A stretch of 64,000 nt of DNA from NCBI GenBank assembly GCA_028829895.1, contig CM054184.1, forward strand, positions 29,188,201 to 29,252,200, given 5' to 3'. The notes under the pieces are model-generated. The model was given only the letters and a program-made list of their open reading frames with translations. It made no database searches and was not told where the DNA came from. The DNA is from Sinotaia quadrata (Eukaryota; Mollusca; Gastropoda; Architaenioglossa; Viviparidae). Made by a program: the position numbers and the translations under genes. Of this stretch, positions 1-11,054 are shown piece after piece (position 1 is the stretch's first letter; each line of letters opens with the position of its first letter).

Positions 1-195
1 AATCATCTTAATTTGCTACTAAAAAAAAAGTTTAAGCCATTTATTTCCTGTGTATTTCTTTAATAGATTTTGCTGTTGTCAAGATTAGGGAGGTACTGCT
101 TTCTTTTCCTGACTACTTTCTTTCAAAGTTGCATGAGCTAAGCCTGTTTAGTACTGACCAGTAGGAAGGATAATTTGATTTTAAAAGATACTTAC

Positions 196-402
196 AAATC
201 CAAGCAGACATTTGCTTTTGCGGATGGCACCACAACAGCCACAAAAACCCACGAGAAAAATGAAAGCACCAAAAGCAATAAGAATGTAAGAAGCTGTCTT
301 AAAGTGCTGGTCCCCTGAAACCTGAATAACGTCAATGTAGTCTTGCAGTCTTGGGTCTGCCAGGAACCAAATGCCCACACCAAGGATGGCCACACCTGAC
401 AG
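196..402 (-). CDS. Tetraspanin exon: TM1 end, small loop, TM2
   Basis: 69 codons in phase 0 between acceptor gaaacag (just above 402) and donor gtaagtat (195 downward). Contains LSGVAILGVGIW, the small extracellular loop and TM2 with GFCGCCGA. The juxtamembrane cysteines of GCCGA are typical palmitoylation sites in the family (family knowledge). The next exon would lie below position 1. Confidence 0.93.
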
Positions 403-536
403 CTGTTTCAAAAACAGAAATGCATACAAGAGTTGCAGACAATAATTCTGGTACTATTAAAAAAAATAAAGATATTATCAAATTTATAAAGAGATTATAA
501 AAAAATAAATAATGACACTATCATATATTAATGTAT

Positions 537-570
<34 letters not shown>

Positions 571-1302
571 GCCACTGAATCAAAGACAGAATTCAAATTT
601 TGATGCTTTAAATGATGCTTTTATAATAATCATAAATGTATGCACACAAATATGTAGTGAATCTTAGACATAACTTAATGCTCAAAACAGAGACAAGTGT
701 ATGATTTGTTATACTTATTCTATTGTATAAATGCATGCACACAAATATGCACACTGACTCTAAGACAGAAGTTAATGCTCTAAATACAAAATGTGTAAAC
801 TGTAATTGTACACAAGTGGGGTTTTTCTATTTGGTCTTGGTTGAATATTTTTCCTGCCAAACCTTTTCTTCCTCTACACATAAGTTACAATTTGTGCTTT
901 TCTTAAATAGTTAAAATGACTTTTGCACTTTAAACATTTACCCCCACCCCCACCATCTATAAACCAGACTGGGTGTAAGAGTCACAGAGGAAAACATAGC
1001 AAGCTAGTACCAAAGTGTGTATGTTTTGGGATAAGTGCTATTAATATACATCACCTCTGTCAAATTTGCTATTCTGCTCCAAACTAAATGATCCATTTAC
1101 AGCAACATGAAGTGACAAATTTAATAAATGAACAATGTTATTCTATTGTATTTGCAAGGTCCATTTACCCAATTTAGTATTTACAGGTGAGGTAACAATA
1201 TCCTAATGTGCTAATCTCTTTTGGACTAAAGTGTTTACTTACCCAGAAAATAAAGTTGAAGACAATCAACAATATCCTAGCAGTGCTCAGTGCACATGCC
1301 AT
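196..1302 (-). CDS. Tetraspanin, 5' part of gene (two coding exons)
   Basis: Two exons, 1243-1302 and 196-402, splice in phase 0 to give the first 89 residues of a tetraspanin, a four-pass membrane protein that organises membrane microdomains. Seen: a short cytosolic N-terminus, TM1 running across the exon junction (IVFNFIFW then LSGVAILGVGIWF, about residues 12-34), a small extracellular loop (residues 35-57), and TM2 (58-74) ending in the motif GCCGA at 75-79 followed by basic RKSK. The intron position just after the FW of TM1 and the GCCGA after TM2 match the family. The large extracellular loop with its CCG motif, TM3 and TM4 lie left of the window, so the subfamily (CD63-like, CD151-like or other) cannot be assigned. 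Splice sites are canonical on both exons. Confidence 0.93.
403..1242 (-). other. Tetraspanin intron
   Basis: 840-bp intron, AT-rich, with a (CA)n tract at 538-566 and diverged copies of a motif containing atgcatgcacacaaatatg (near 530, 640 and 735). No further coding signal seen. Confidence 0.7.
1243..1302 (-). CDS. Tetraspanin coding exon with start codon
   Basis: Read on the minus strand, ATG at 1302-1300 opens a 20-codon exon, MACALSTARILLIVFNFIFW, followed directly by the donor gtaagt. This start is chosen because it gives the usual short tetraspanin N-terminus and ends exactly before the LSG of TM1. An acceptor (ctgttgtag) upstream puts the 5' end of this exon at 1350, so 1303-1350 is 5' UTR. 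Basic residues are fewer than usual before TM1: only one Arg. Confidence 0.9.
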
Positions 1303-1350
1303 TGTGAAAATTTACCAAATAGTGTTCTTCTTCCTGGTCTTCGGTCAGAT

Positions 1351-3726
1351 CTACAACAGTACAAGTCAAATAGGAAATTTTTAAAAATTAATAAGCGTCA
1401 TGTAGCTTTGCAATGGTTCATATTGTCTGTGGACCAAATGTTCAAGCTAACAACAGTTTTTATCATTTTAAAAAGCAAAATAAACTGTCCATTGTGAATT
1501 AAAACTTTCCTACATAATTAAGAATTACAGTATAAAAATAAATATTTTAAGTCTAGTGTCAGATACTGAGATAACTTAATTATAGCATATACATATCTGC
1601 ATTTTCTGGCAACAATTGTTCAAGATGTATTATACTTAACACTAACAGCTATTCATCTTAAACTATTTTAATTATCATTTTGTTTCAATATAATTATGTT
1701 TCTTCTAACTATATGCTTAACCTTCATTACAAGGGTAATAATTCTTATTCTAGCTGAAACTAAATAAAAGTTGTAGAGCAACCATTCATTATCAATTGTG
1801 AGTGTGATTTTTTTTTAAATGTATTTTTGCTTCATCAAATTGAAAACTACAAATACAACTACAAGTGATACAAATGTTATTAACATTATCAGCAAGTGCT
1901 TTCTTGGTTCAGTGTTGACTTAGCTTAGAGTCTAACTAAAGAGCTACAAGTGTGAAATAGATATAACTAGCAATAAATGTTTTCTTAATTCAGCTTTGAT
2001 TAAACCTACATGTACAATGTGATACAGATTTAACTAGCGACAAATACTTTCTTAGTTCACTTTTCACTGATGGCTGCAAGTGTACAATTACAAGTATGTT
2101 GCAAAGTTAATTAGCAGTAACACTAACATTAACAAGTAACAGCAAATGCCCTCAAGTCTCATGGTTCGATTTTCACTGAGAAATGCAACAACTCTGATAC
2201 AGATGCAGCAAATGCTTTCTTGGTTCAAATTTCACTAAGAACTAAAAAGTTGAATGTGATACAGATGTAACTAGCAATATTTATATATGCTTTCACTGAG
2301 AACTACAACTGTGAATGAGATACAGATGTAACTAGCACCGTAGCAGCATTCTTGGTTCAGTGTTCACATAGATTTAGAACTACAACTATAACAGTGAATG
2401 TGATACAGATGTAACTAGTAGTAGTAGTAGTAGCAAATGCTTTCCTAGTTCAGCTTTTTTCTAAGGGCTACAAGTGTACAATAACAATAACAGTAAACCT
2501 TTAACAAGAACTATCTACCACTGTATCAAGTATATTGCAAGCTTTAGTCCTCACTTTAATATTACTCATAATAATAACACTAACAGAAGTCATAAAAGTT
2601 TAATGAAAATTACTTAATTAGCCATCACTGTATACTAAATTACTATATCCCTTACTTAAGTCTAAATAAACAACATAGTGCTATTACTCATTTACTGCTA
2701 ATGCTTTTCTTACAAAACTGAAATGGATTTAAACTTACAAATTACTTTTATTCCTAGTTTATCATGAGAGTATTAAAGTTCATTCATGTGTAAATATAAA
2801 AAAAAAATGTATGTCTAAAAGTAAAACTAAGTAATATATTCTATTTTATTTACCTTTGGTTATAATGATATTTCAATATTTGCTATACCTCAAGCACTCA
2901 TTCTGTTCATATGAAAAGGTGGGAGGATTTTGTACATATGATAAAAAATATATATATTTTGTGCATAATTTTGATTTTTAATCTAGAAAACCATTAGAAC
3001 AATAGAACAACAAAAATGGAAGAGATATATAATTTTATTAAAGTAACTTAAAATAAATCTTTAAATTAAAATCAAAAGGAAAAGAGGAATTATGTGCATA
3101 ATTAAACCAATAAGAATAAAACGTTAAAAGATAACAAGAGTGTGGAATCTATTTTTTTTTCAATAATAATAATAATAGTTATTAAATGTAGGCCTAGCCT
3201 ATAAAGTATAACAGTATAAACCTAGGCTTGTAATACTAAAGAATGGATTTTTTTTTTTTAATGACCTGTCCAGTCAGTAATAAAGGGTTTAACTTGCCAC
3301 TAATAAACATTTTGCAGCATTAAGATTTTATAGTAACCTGTTAATTTTTTTTTAATGTTGGGAGTGGAGTGGGTTGGGGAATGGTACTTTAACATTTTAA
3401 CAATGACGACTGTCCAGCCATTATTTCTTTTAGTCACACCATTACAGCAGAGTTACATCCTTCTGTTCATCTAATTTTGCTTCCCCACCCCCAGCCCCTA
3501 TTTTTTGTTTTTGTTTTTGTAAAGTCTTCATACGTCGAAACATGGTAAGATTAAAGTAGCATTTGATTGTTCGGTGCTTGGTATTCACACCTAATACATT
3601 ATTCAGCATTTTTATACAACACCAAAGGCAAAGTAAACAAATAGAGCTCATGCATAAGAAACACCAAGTAAAATCAGTTATACTTGCAAAATTGTATTTA
3701 TGTATAAAAAAAGAATCACACACACC
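1351..3726. other. Putative 5' intron of the tetraspanin gene with degenerate repeats
   Basis: AT-rich, with no coding signal. Between about 1850 and 2480 an old, strongly diverged tandem repeat recurs: phrases like gatacagatgtaactagca and gctttcttggttcag appear five to seven times with irregular spacing (about 70-90 bp). The rest (2480-3726) holds homopolymer runs and simple AT-rich sequence. Confidence 0.5.
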
Positions 3727-3930
3727 TGGTGTATAGCAAGTATTTCTCAGAAAACCACGCAATGATACTATCGAACTCTAGTCGCCAGCCTTCAAAACAA
3801 TCATGACCCTAAGAGTTTGAATGCAGCGTCACCTCCCGGCAGTGACCCTCAAACCAAAGCGAGGCTTCAAATTTATCTATCTAGAAGTCGATCTCTACGT
3901 CCACCAATTAACGAATCGTGTACTTGCAGT
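3727..3930 (-). other. Candidate non-coding first exon and promoter area of the tetraspanin gene
   Basis: About 200 bp that are clearly richer in G+C and CpG than the surroundings. On the minus strand they end in CACCAG followed by gtgtgtgtg, a usable donor. The next minus-strand acceptor found is the one at 1350 in front of the tetraspanin ATG. The 5' end is not defined. This is inference from composition and splice-site fit only. Confidence 0.3.
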
Positions 3931-4019
3931 ATGGGTCTGTCCATCTAATATGTCACGCAAGGAGGGATTGGGATGAGAAGAAAAGTGTGACATAACAAGC
4001 AAGAAGGACTGTGGTTGAG

Positions 4020-4270
4020 AAATTGTGACATCATAATGCAGGCCTGAGAAGAGGGGGGTGGTGCAGCCGGTACATTGTTCCGGGGCCCATGGAGCTCAAA
4101 GGGGAATTTACTGCCTTGCAGCCTTGTTTGACATAGCCTATATAAAAAATATAAAAAAATAAAAAAATACATGTGTTTTGAACTTTGTATAAGGGCCCAC
4201 ACAACTTTGTACCGGGGTCCGGACTTTCTCTCGGCGGCCCTCGGTGACATGGCAGTATTCGGCAAAAATG
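4020..4270. other. GC-rich patch of unknown nature
   Basis: A composition island in AT-rich DNA with ggggcccatggagctc, a second gggccc, and ggggtccggac, interrupted by an A-rich run at 4141-4170. It may be a remnant of a transposon, but I recognise no family. Confidence 0.25.
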
Positions 4271-4387
4271 TTTCCTTTACGCCTAGTATTAAAAATAATA
4301 TTTCAACCAGTGCAGCAAGAATATTACAAATGCTTTATAACAGTATGTAATTTTGAATGTTGGACCCCCCCCCCCCTGCAAAAAATA

Positions 4388-4725
4388 TCTAACCATCCAA
4401 AACTAATTACAAGTTATAGGAATCTTAATTTATTTTATTAATATCCTCCAACAGACAACTCTTGTCTCTCACTTGTCGGATATACTGGCGCTGTAAACGT
4501 TTTCTCCCCACCCCCCCCCCCCCCCACATATAAAACAATATTTACGGTCACACAATGGAAAACTTCTTACTAAAGGAGAAGACAAATTCTTTAATCTATA
4601 TTATTATGCCTCTTTCTATCCACCCACTTTCTTCTCCAACAAAAGATTAATTATCAACATGTGTAAGATAGTCAATAAATTTATTAAATCAACAATCAAA
4701 TATACATATGATGAATACAATGAAA
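4388..4725. mobile_element. Dispersed repeat A, copy 1
   Basis: About 330 bp with an obvious relative at 42319-42650 in the same orientation. Shared phrases include ctaattacaagt, gaatcttaattta, ggaaaacttctta, aaggagaagacaaat and aataaatttattaaatc. A poly-C run (4506-4525) interrupts this copy. No coding capacity seen. The class of element is unknown. Confidence 0.7.
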
Positions 4726-5685
4726 TAGATTACTTGACATCAATATTTCCACGGTCGGATAATTTTATAATTACACAGTCTATCATAAATACAAGTCAAC
4801 AATAGAGTCAATACAAAGCACAGGATAGTCTTATCAGAAAACAGAAATTGAGATGTTAGAAATAAGTAATAATAGTCTTTATGTAACCTGATTCAGAGAG
4901 GTCTTAACAGTCCTTCACGCACTTTGTTAACAATAAATGTAGCGATGTCCAACAACTTCTCTACACTAGACATTGTTCAGGTATCAACAATCGTGCCACC
5001 ACACATCATTTGAGTGCAGTGTGTTTTTACACCTGCTTGCCGTTCCTGCCTTTATCAGGGTCAGTCATAGCAGTTTACAAACAATAAACCAGGAGGTTCA
5101 TATAGCATGTGAAAGGCATGTTTTGTCTTTTGAAAATACATAATCAAGGGACAATGGCTGTCTTCCAGTTTATCACCTTATAACTCTATTCTATCTTGCA
5201 TTCCAGTCTCAACTTAGTTTCCTGCAATGATATTTATTAGCCCAATACATGCACACAGCACAATAAATACAGCATATCAAATGATGTCAAGTTTCTAGCA
5301 AACTACATGTGAACAGCCTACTTCAAACACTTGTAGAAATAAAAGTCAACTCTCATAGTACATATCTACATAAAACACGAGTATAACATATCAATAGTAA
5401 AAATACATGAAATATTTCAAAGTCCATTCTCTCTCAACCAGTCAGTTTACTCACCATCATACTAACAGCCGCCTTTCAAACTGGACCTCTTACCACTTCA
5501 GATTTAAAGTGAATAGACAGTAGATTTCTCTACAGCAAGCAAACTTTTTAATTTCAACCCATTGGCTGATCTCGTTCTTGTAAATCATAACCATTGGATA
5601 ATAAAGACTACTCTGTGGTTTGCATTACATCAGCATTTTCTAGTACATTCTCACCTCAAATGTTTACTTCAACTCAGATATTTTC
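4726..5685. other. Intergenic, nothing recognised
   Basis: AT-rich unique-looking sequence between dispersed repeat A and the MITE-like hairpin. It may contain the diverged remainder of repeat A. No gene seen. Confidence 0.4.
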
Positions 5686-5837
5686 AAAAATGCCATCATA
5701 AGGAGTGCCCAAGGTTGGGTTATTCTGACAATTAAATTTTAAAATAGGGACAGGTAAATTTTGTAATTTAATTGTTTTATAAATTGTTAAATTGTCAAAG
5801 TGACCCAAACTTAGACAATCCTTATGATGGCATTTTT
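5686..5837. mobile_element. MITE-like element with about 48-bp terminal inverted repeats
   Basis: The left end begins AAAAATGCCATCATAAGGA (5686-5704) and the right end is its exact reverse complement (5819-5837). The inverted similarity continues inward for about 48 bp to a shared TGACAATT, with roughly eight mismatches. The centre is AT-rich and non-coding. Total 152 bp. No clear target-site duplication was seen. It abuts the 3' end of the LINE copy at 5838. Confidence 0.7.
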
Positions 5838-7226
5838 GTGTCAGAGTTCAAAGTAAACAACTCGAGTTGAGAATATGCTAGAAATTGCTGATGCCACTTC
5901 ATTGTGTAGTTTGGTGTATTCTGTTCCAGCCAGAACATGACATCCAGATAGTATGTGCTCTGTTGTCTCATCCATGGATTTGCAGAGTCTACATTTGGAA
6001 TCATTTGAAATTTTCATGATTTTCGTTTTGTGTGATTTGGTGTTGAGTGCTTGATCTTATGCGGCTGTTATGAGTGCTTCTGTTTCTGCTTTCAATCCTG
6101 CCTCTTTCAACCATTTGTACGTTGATTGCTTTGTTGATATTTCGTCGGCTTGTCGTACATACTGGCCATGCAGAGGTTTCTGGCTCCAGGTATGTGCTAG
6201 TTCTTGCTTCGTTGTTTTCTTCCATGTTTCTTTGTCTGTTTCTGGGGGTTGGAATAGTCCACTCATCTTTACGCTTCTATCAGTGGATCATCTTTGTTGT
6301 TATTCCAGATGTAGTCCACAAGGCCAATGACTTCTCCTTCAATGACTTGTTTGATTTTCTTGAGACCTCGGCCTCCCATTTTTCGAGATACATAGAGCTT
6401 GTCTACGTCTGCTTTGGGGTGTAAGGCTTTATGTATTGTGAGTAATTTTCTTGTTTTTCTGTCCAGTTCATTTATTTCATTTGCTGTCCAATCTATAATA
6501 CCTCCAGTGTAGCTTACTATAGGTACTGCGTATGCATTAAGGGCTTGTATTTTGTTCGCCCCATTTAGCTTGGACTTCAGGACTTGTCTAACACGTTTTT
6601 CATATTCTCTCTTAACTTTGGACTTTACTTTTTACTTTATTTTCTTGATGCTGTAGTATCCCAAGATACTTATATCCCTTTTCCATTGAAACATCGTTGA
6701 TTTTTCCGATGTCGAATTGCAGGCCCTCTGTTGTTTTGACTTTGCCTTTCTGGATGACAATTCGTCCACATTTCTCAAGGCCGAATTTCATGTTAATGTC
6801 CTTACTGCAGATGTTGACAGTGTTGATCAGGTTGTGATGTCACGTTCATTTTTACCGTACAGCTTGAGATCGTCTATGTACAGTAAATGGCTGGTGACCT
6901 GTCCTGCTTTCATTTTGTATCCTAACCCTGTTTTCTGGATCACTTGACTGAGAGGATTCATGGCAATGCAGAACAGCAGTGGTGATAGGGAATCATCTTG
7001 GAAGATTCCACAGTTTATTGTAATGTCTGCAATATTTCTGTTGTTGCATGTGATGGTGGTTTTCCAGTTTTTCATTGACTCCTGAATTAGGTTATGTATT
7101 GATGGCGCTACTTTGTACAATTTTAATGTTTCAATTATCCATGAATGTGGGACTGAGTCATAGGTCTTTTGATAGTCAATCCATGCCATTGCAAGATTTG
7201 TTCTTCGTTTCTTGCTGTCAGTACCT
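5838..7226 (-). mobile_element. LINE (non-LTR retrotransposon) fragment, minus-strand copy
   Basis: On the minus strand this encodes, in broken frames, the C-terminal half of a reverse transcriptase. In order: AWIDYQKTYDSVPHSWI (motif 3 region, about 7180-7130), GIFQDDSLSPLLFC (about 7010-6975), HLLYIDDLKLYG (catalytic YIDD, about 6890-6855), then a linker with VDKLYVSRKMGGRGL-like sequence (about 6400), and a C-terminal Cys/His-rich end with CRLC (about 5985). It is dead: the frame is broken several times, and the usual G of FQGDS is D. The 5' part, including any endonuclease, is missing. Inserted or flanked at the 3' end by the MITE-like hairpin. The clade was not determined. Confidence 0.88.
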
Positions 7227-7300
7227 ATTGCCTTATTATTATTATTATTATCATTATTATTATTATTATTATTTGTTGTATTATTATTGTTGTATGTAGT
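7227..7300. repeat. (ATT)n-rich simple repeat
   Basis: Imperfect run of att/tta triplets at the 5' edge of the minus-strand LINE copy. It gives an artefactual poly-Asn/poly-Tyr reading. Confidence 0.9.
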
Positions 7301-7391
7301 TGTCTTCCTTAGACACTTGAATATCATGTCTACCTTTTATAATAATAATCATCATATAAAAAATAAAAGATCAAAAGACCAGTAGGTCTAC

Positions 7392-8192
7392 TATTCGACA
7401 TCGGAAAAATCAAAGATGTTTAAGTGAGAAAAGAATATGTATATCTAGGGACACAGCAACATCAAGAAAATATGCAAAAGTCCAAATCTATAAGAGAGAT
7501 TAAAAAGCAAATTAGACAAGTTCTAAAGTCAAAGCTAAATGGGGCTAACAAAATGCAAGACGTAATGCTTATGCAATACATAATTTTAGCTAGACTGAAG
7601 GTTATAGATTGGACAACAAATTAAATAAATGAACTAGACAGAAAACAAGAAAACTACTTACAATTCATAAAACCCTACATCCAAAAGCAAATGTAGATAG
7701 AATATATGTATCTCGGAAGATGGGAGACAGAGGACTCAAGGAAATCAAAAATGTCATTGAAGGAGAAGTAATTGGACTGAAGGACTACATTTGGAATAAC
7801 AATAAAGATGAATTAATTATATCAGCTCCAGAAACAGACAAAGAAACAGGGAAGAAAACAGCAAAACAGATATTAACAAATTGATGGAGCCAATAACCTC
7901 TCCATGGTCAGTATGTGCGACAAGCTGATGAATTATCAACAAAACAATCAACATTCAGATGGTTAAAAAAAAGCAGGTTTGAAAACAGAAACAGAACACT
8001 AATAACAGCAGCACAAGATCAAGCCCTAAACACGAAATCACACAAAACCAAAATCAAGAAAATCTCAAATGATTCCAAATGCAGACTGTTAAAACATGGA
8101 TGAAACAGCAGAACACATACTATTTGGATGTCATTTTCTGGTTGGAACAGAATACAAAAAAAAAACCACAGCGAAGTGGCAAAAATTTTTAG
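7392..8192 (+). mobile_element. LINE fragment, plus-strand copy (same family, inverted)
   Basis: A second 5'-truncated copy of the same retrotransposon, covering only the region after the RT catalytic motif. It starts at ttcgacatcggaaaaatcaa, which matches the minus copy near 6719, and runs to the C-terminal end (gatgtcattttctggttgg near 8130). Stops and frameshifts break the frame (for example gatgtttaagtg near 7420). Short open pieces at 7424-7624 and 7915-8103 are debris. Identity to the minus copy looks around 80-85 percent by eye. Confidence 0.85.
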
Positions 8193-8465
8193 TGTCAAAA
8201 GTGATATAGTTAACTGGAACTTCAAGTCGAAAATAGTTTAGTAATACAATATTAGCCATAGTTAAAGAACTTACAAGCAAACGTGATTTGAAGTCAAAAT
8301 TGATTAATAGTCAGTAAACAATTTGTGTCAAAAGGGGCTTGTAGTCAAAATTTATTTATAGTCAAATGAACTTATAGTCAAAAATAATTTGTGTCAAAAG
8401 TGACATAGTTAAAAGGAACTTTTAATCAAAACTGAAATAGTTAAATGAAATACTGGAAGTTACAA
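8193..8465. repeat. Degenerate tagtcaaaa-type repeat
   Basis: Irregular recurrence of tagtcaaaa, gtgtcaaaag and acttatagtc every 20-30 bp, beginning right at the end of the plus-strand LINE copy. Followed by a (CAAA)n run near 8499-8515. Confidence 0.6.
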
Positions 8466-8544
8466 CAACGCACCTACTACCCCAGAGCCACAATAAAACA
8501 AACAAACAAACAAACATCTATGAAAACACAGCTTCAAGAAAAGT

Positions 8545-8705
8545 CCCCATAGAACAGTACTTCTCAAACAATCTTCTGTGGCGGACCAGAATGTTTACCC
8601 TAGAACAATAATTCTCAAACAATCTGTTGTGGCGGACCACAATGATTTCCCTAGAACAGTAATTCTCAAACAATCTTCTGTGGCGGAACACAATTTTTCC
8701 CTAGA
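8545..8705. repeat. About 61-bp tandem repeat (3 copies) with hAT-like terminal motif
   Basis: Three copies, each with tagaacagta, ttctcaaacaat and a gtggcgga core. The phrase cagta(c/a)ttctcaaac resembles the CAG..TTCTCAAAC ends of hAT transposons (family knowledge), but no second inverted end or transposase was found. Confidence 0.6.
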
Positions 8706-8710
8706 ATGCC

Positions 8711-9250
8711 AGGGACCGATGTTGCCAACTTCAGAGTATTAAATAACTGAATTGGAGATATTTTTAATTGAAAATATTAAACAAGATATTATATTCAGTT
8801 TAAAAAAAGAAGCAAAATAATATTGCTAATATATCTATAAGATGGCAAGGATGTCAGTCAAATACGTCAGCTTGGCTACCCTCTTGACAATTCGAAATAG
8901 TTCTGACCAATAATTTTAACCTCCAATAGCCTCACCTAGATTTTGTTCTGTGACAAAGAACGCATATTATCATTCAAAAGGAGTTGTTTAAGGTCAGTTT
9001 CCATAGAAACGCATAACGCAGTGAGTAATCTCGAATTTAAAGTGTTCGCCTTTACATAGTTCACACTTTATAACTTCGTTTTTTTTCCTTGTTTTCTGGC
9101 TGAATGAAGGAGTGCATTGACTTAAATCGAGTGCTAGAACTTCATTTCAGGTAACCACTCCGTAATGTCGCTCTATCTTTGCCGTAACGCCACCAGGACG
9201 CATGCCTGCATAAAAGTTAAAATCCAATCTACTGTAACCAAAAACGTAGC
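8711..9250. other. Intergenic, nothing recognised
   Basis: Unique-looking AT-rich sequence. No open frame or repeat of note. Confidence 0.4.
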
Positions 9251-9283
9251 CCTTCACAGTATTGACACATACTATATGGGATA

Positions 9284-9535
9284 CTCTGTAGAAAGCATTC
9301 ATAGTGATAGACTATTCTGTAGAAAGCATTCATAGTGATAGAAAACTCTGTAGAAAGCATTCATAGTGATAAAATACTCTGTAGAAAGCATTCATAGTGA
9401 TATAATACTCTGTAGAAAGCATTCATAGTGATAGAATACTCTGTAGAAAGTATTCGTAGTGATATAATACTCTGTAGAAAGCATTCATTGTGATAGAAAA
9501 CTCTGTAGAAAGAAGCATTCATAGAATTCTTTTTT
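9284..9535. repeat. 31-bp minisatellite, about 8 copies
   Basis: Unit tctgtagaaagcattcatag plus tgatagaatac, with small changes between copies. The minus-strand open frame across it is a repeat artefact. Confidence 0.9.
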
Positions 9536-9866
9536 GTTAGATGGGTGCTTTCTTTTGTTGTTGCAAGCAAATAGATGCACTCAAAGCACTGAATTCTTTT
9601 ACAAATAAGTGTCATTGCAATCAGCCAGAAGTGCTCCAGGTATATGTAATTCTGTCCACAAATAACAGCAAACGCAACTCTTACAGAAGATTAAATTCTA
9701 GTCAGTATTATTTTTGTCTAATGAGTGCGAATCTAGAGATGAATGAAACTCTATTTCCAATTTTATAAAGTTTGCGCTTGTTAATGATAACCAGCTGTTC
9801 TCTTTGCTGTCTGTAATCTTGAACTGTTTGTGTTGTAGCCGCTTGCTGCGGTTAGTTCACCTGCAT
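9536..9866. other. Intergenic, nothing recognised
   Basis: Contains an open frame at 9541-9768 (+) with no recognisable domain. Not supported as a gene. Confidence 0.3.
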
Positions 9867-10225
9867 TTTTTAATGTATTCATTATCAACTAATAGTTTTA
9901 ATGTATTCATTATCAACTAATAGTTTTAATGTATTCATTATCAACTAATAGTTTTAATGTATTCATTATCAACTAATAGTTTTAATGTATTCATTATCAA
10001 CTAATAGTTTTAATGTATTCATCCATCAACTAATAGTTTTAATGTATTCATTCATCAACTAATAGTTTTAATGTATTCATTCTTCAACTATTAGTTTTAA
10101 TGTATTCATCCATCAACTAATTGTTTTAATATATTCATTCAACTAATAGTTTTAATGAATTCATTCATTAACTAATAGTTTTAATGTATTCATCCATCAA
10201 CTAATAGTTTTATTATATTCATGCT
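9867..10225. repeat. 28-bp minisatellite, about 13 copies
   Basis: Unit: tttaatgtattcattatc followed by aactaatagt. Near-perfect in the left half and diverging to the right. Confidence 0.93.
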
Positions 10226-10387
10226 TGATTATGTGTTTCAGAGGTTGCTGGTTATAGGATCTAATAGACTCTATATTAAAGAGTATAATATAATAGGCTC
10301 TAAGCAACTCTGTATAACTCAGCCCATTATATTATACTGTATTATAGAGTCTGTTATATCCATTCTCTATAGCATGAAGTGGCCAGT

Positions 10388-10485
10388 AATGTAATATAAT
10401 ATAATATAATATAATATAATATAATATAATATAATATAATATAATATAATATAATATAATATAATATAATATAATATAATATAAT
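10388..10485. repeat. (ATAAT)n pentanucleotide satellite
   Basis: About 19 near-perfect ATAAT units. Flanked on both sides (10258-10300 and 10485-10520) by related sequence with ataggttctaag/ataggctctaag and aactctgtat, suggesting the array grew inside a duplicated segment. Confidence 0.95.
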
Positions 10486-10559
10486 AGGTTCTAAGAAACT
10501 CTGTATGATAGAATATAATAAATTGAGAAATATTGCAAGACAAAACAAAGTCAGAGACT

Positions 10560-10981
10560 AAATATGTGAAAAGAAACAAATATGCAAATAGGAGAGAGAG
10601 AGATGGGGGAGGGGATAAAATATATGATAGAAAGAAAGTAGGTATTGAGAAAAAATGAAAATCTAAAACAAAGACACAAATTTATAAAAGAAATATAACT
10701 GAGAGAAAGAATGTAATATGGAAAGAAAGTGGGTATTGAGAAAGCAAAATAAAGCCAAAGATTAAAATAATTAAGAAAAGAACTCAAAATTAAAGACAGG
10801 GAAAGTGGGTAGAGAGAAAAAAGCAGGAGGAACCAAAGACTATAAATTAAAAAAGAAACATAAGTAAGAAAAGAGAGATAGAGAATAAATGTAAGATAGA
10901 AAGAAACTAGTATAAGTTGAGAAAGACTGAAAAACAAAACAAAGTTAGAAACTATAGAGGCTAAAATGACAAATATAAAAG

Positions 10982-11050
<69 letters not shown>
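10560..11050. repeat. Purine-rich degenerate repeat ending in (GA)n
   Basis: A diverged repeat with gatagaaagaaa, ggtattgagaaa and caaagacta phrases, then a perfect (GA)n run at 10983-11050. The long minus-strand open frame here (Ser/Leu-rich) follows from the composition, not from coding. Confidence 0.8.

Positions 11051-11054
<4 letters not shown>

Noticed and set aside
9284..10225. CRISPR-like regular repeats
   Set aside because: Units are contiguous, with no unique spacers, no cas genes, and a eukaryotic setting.
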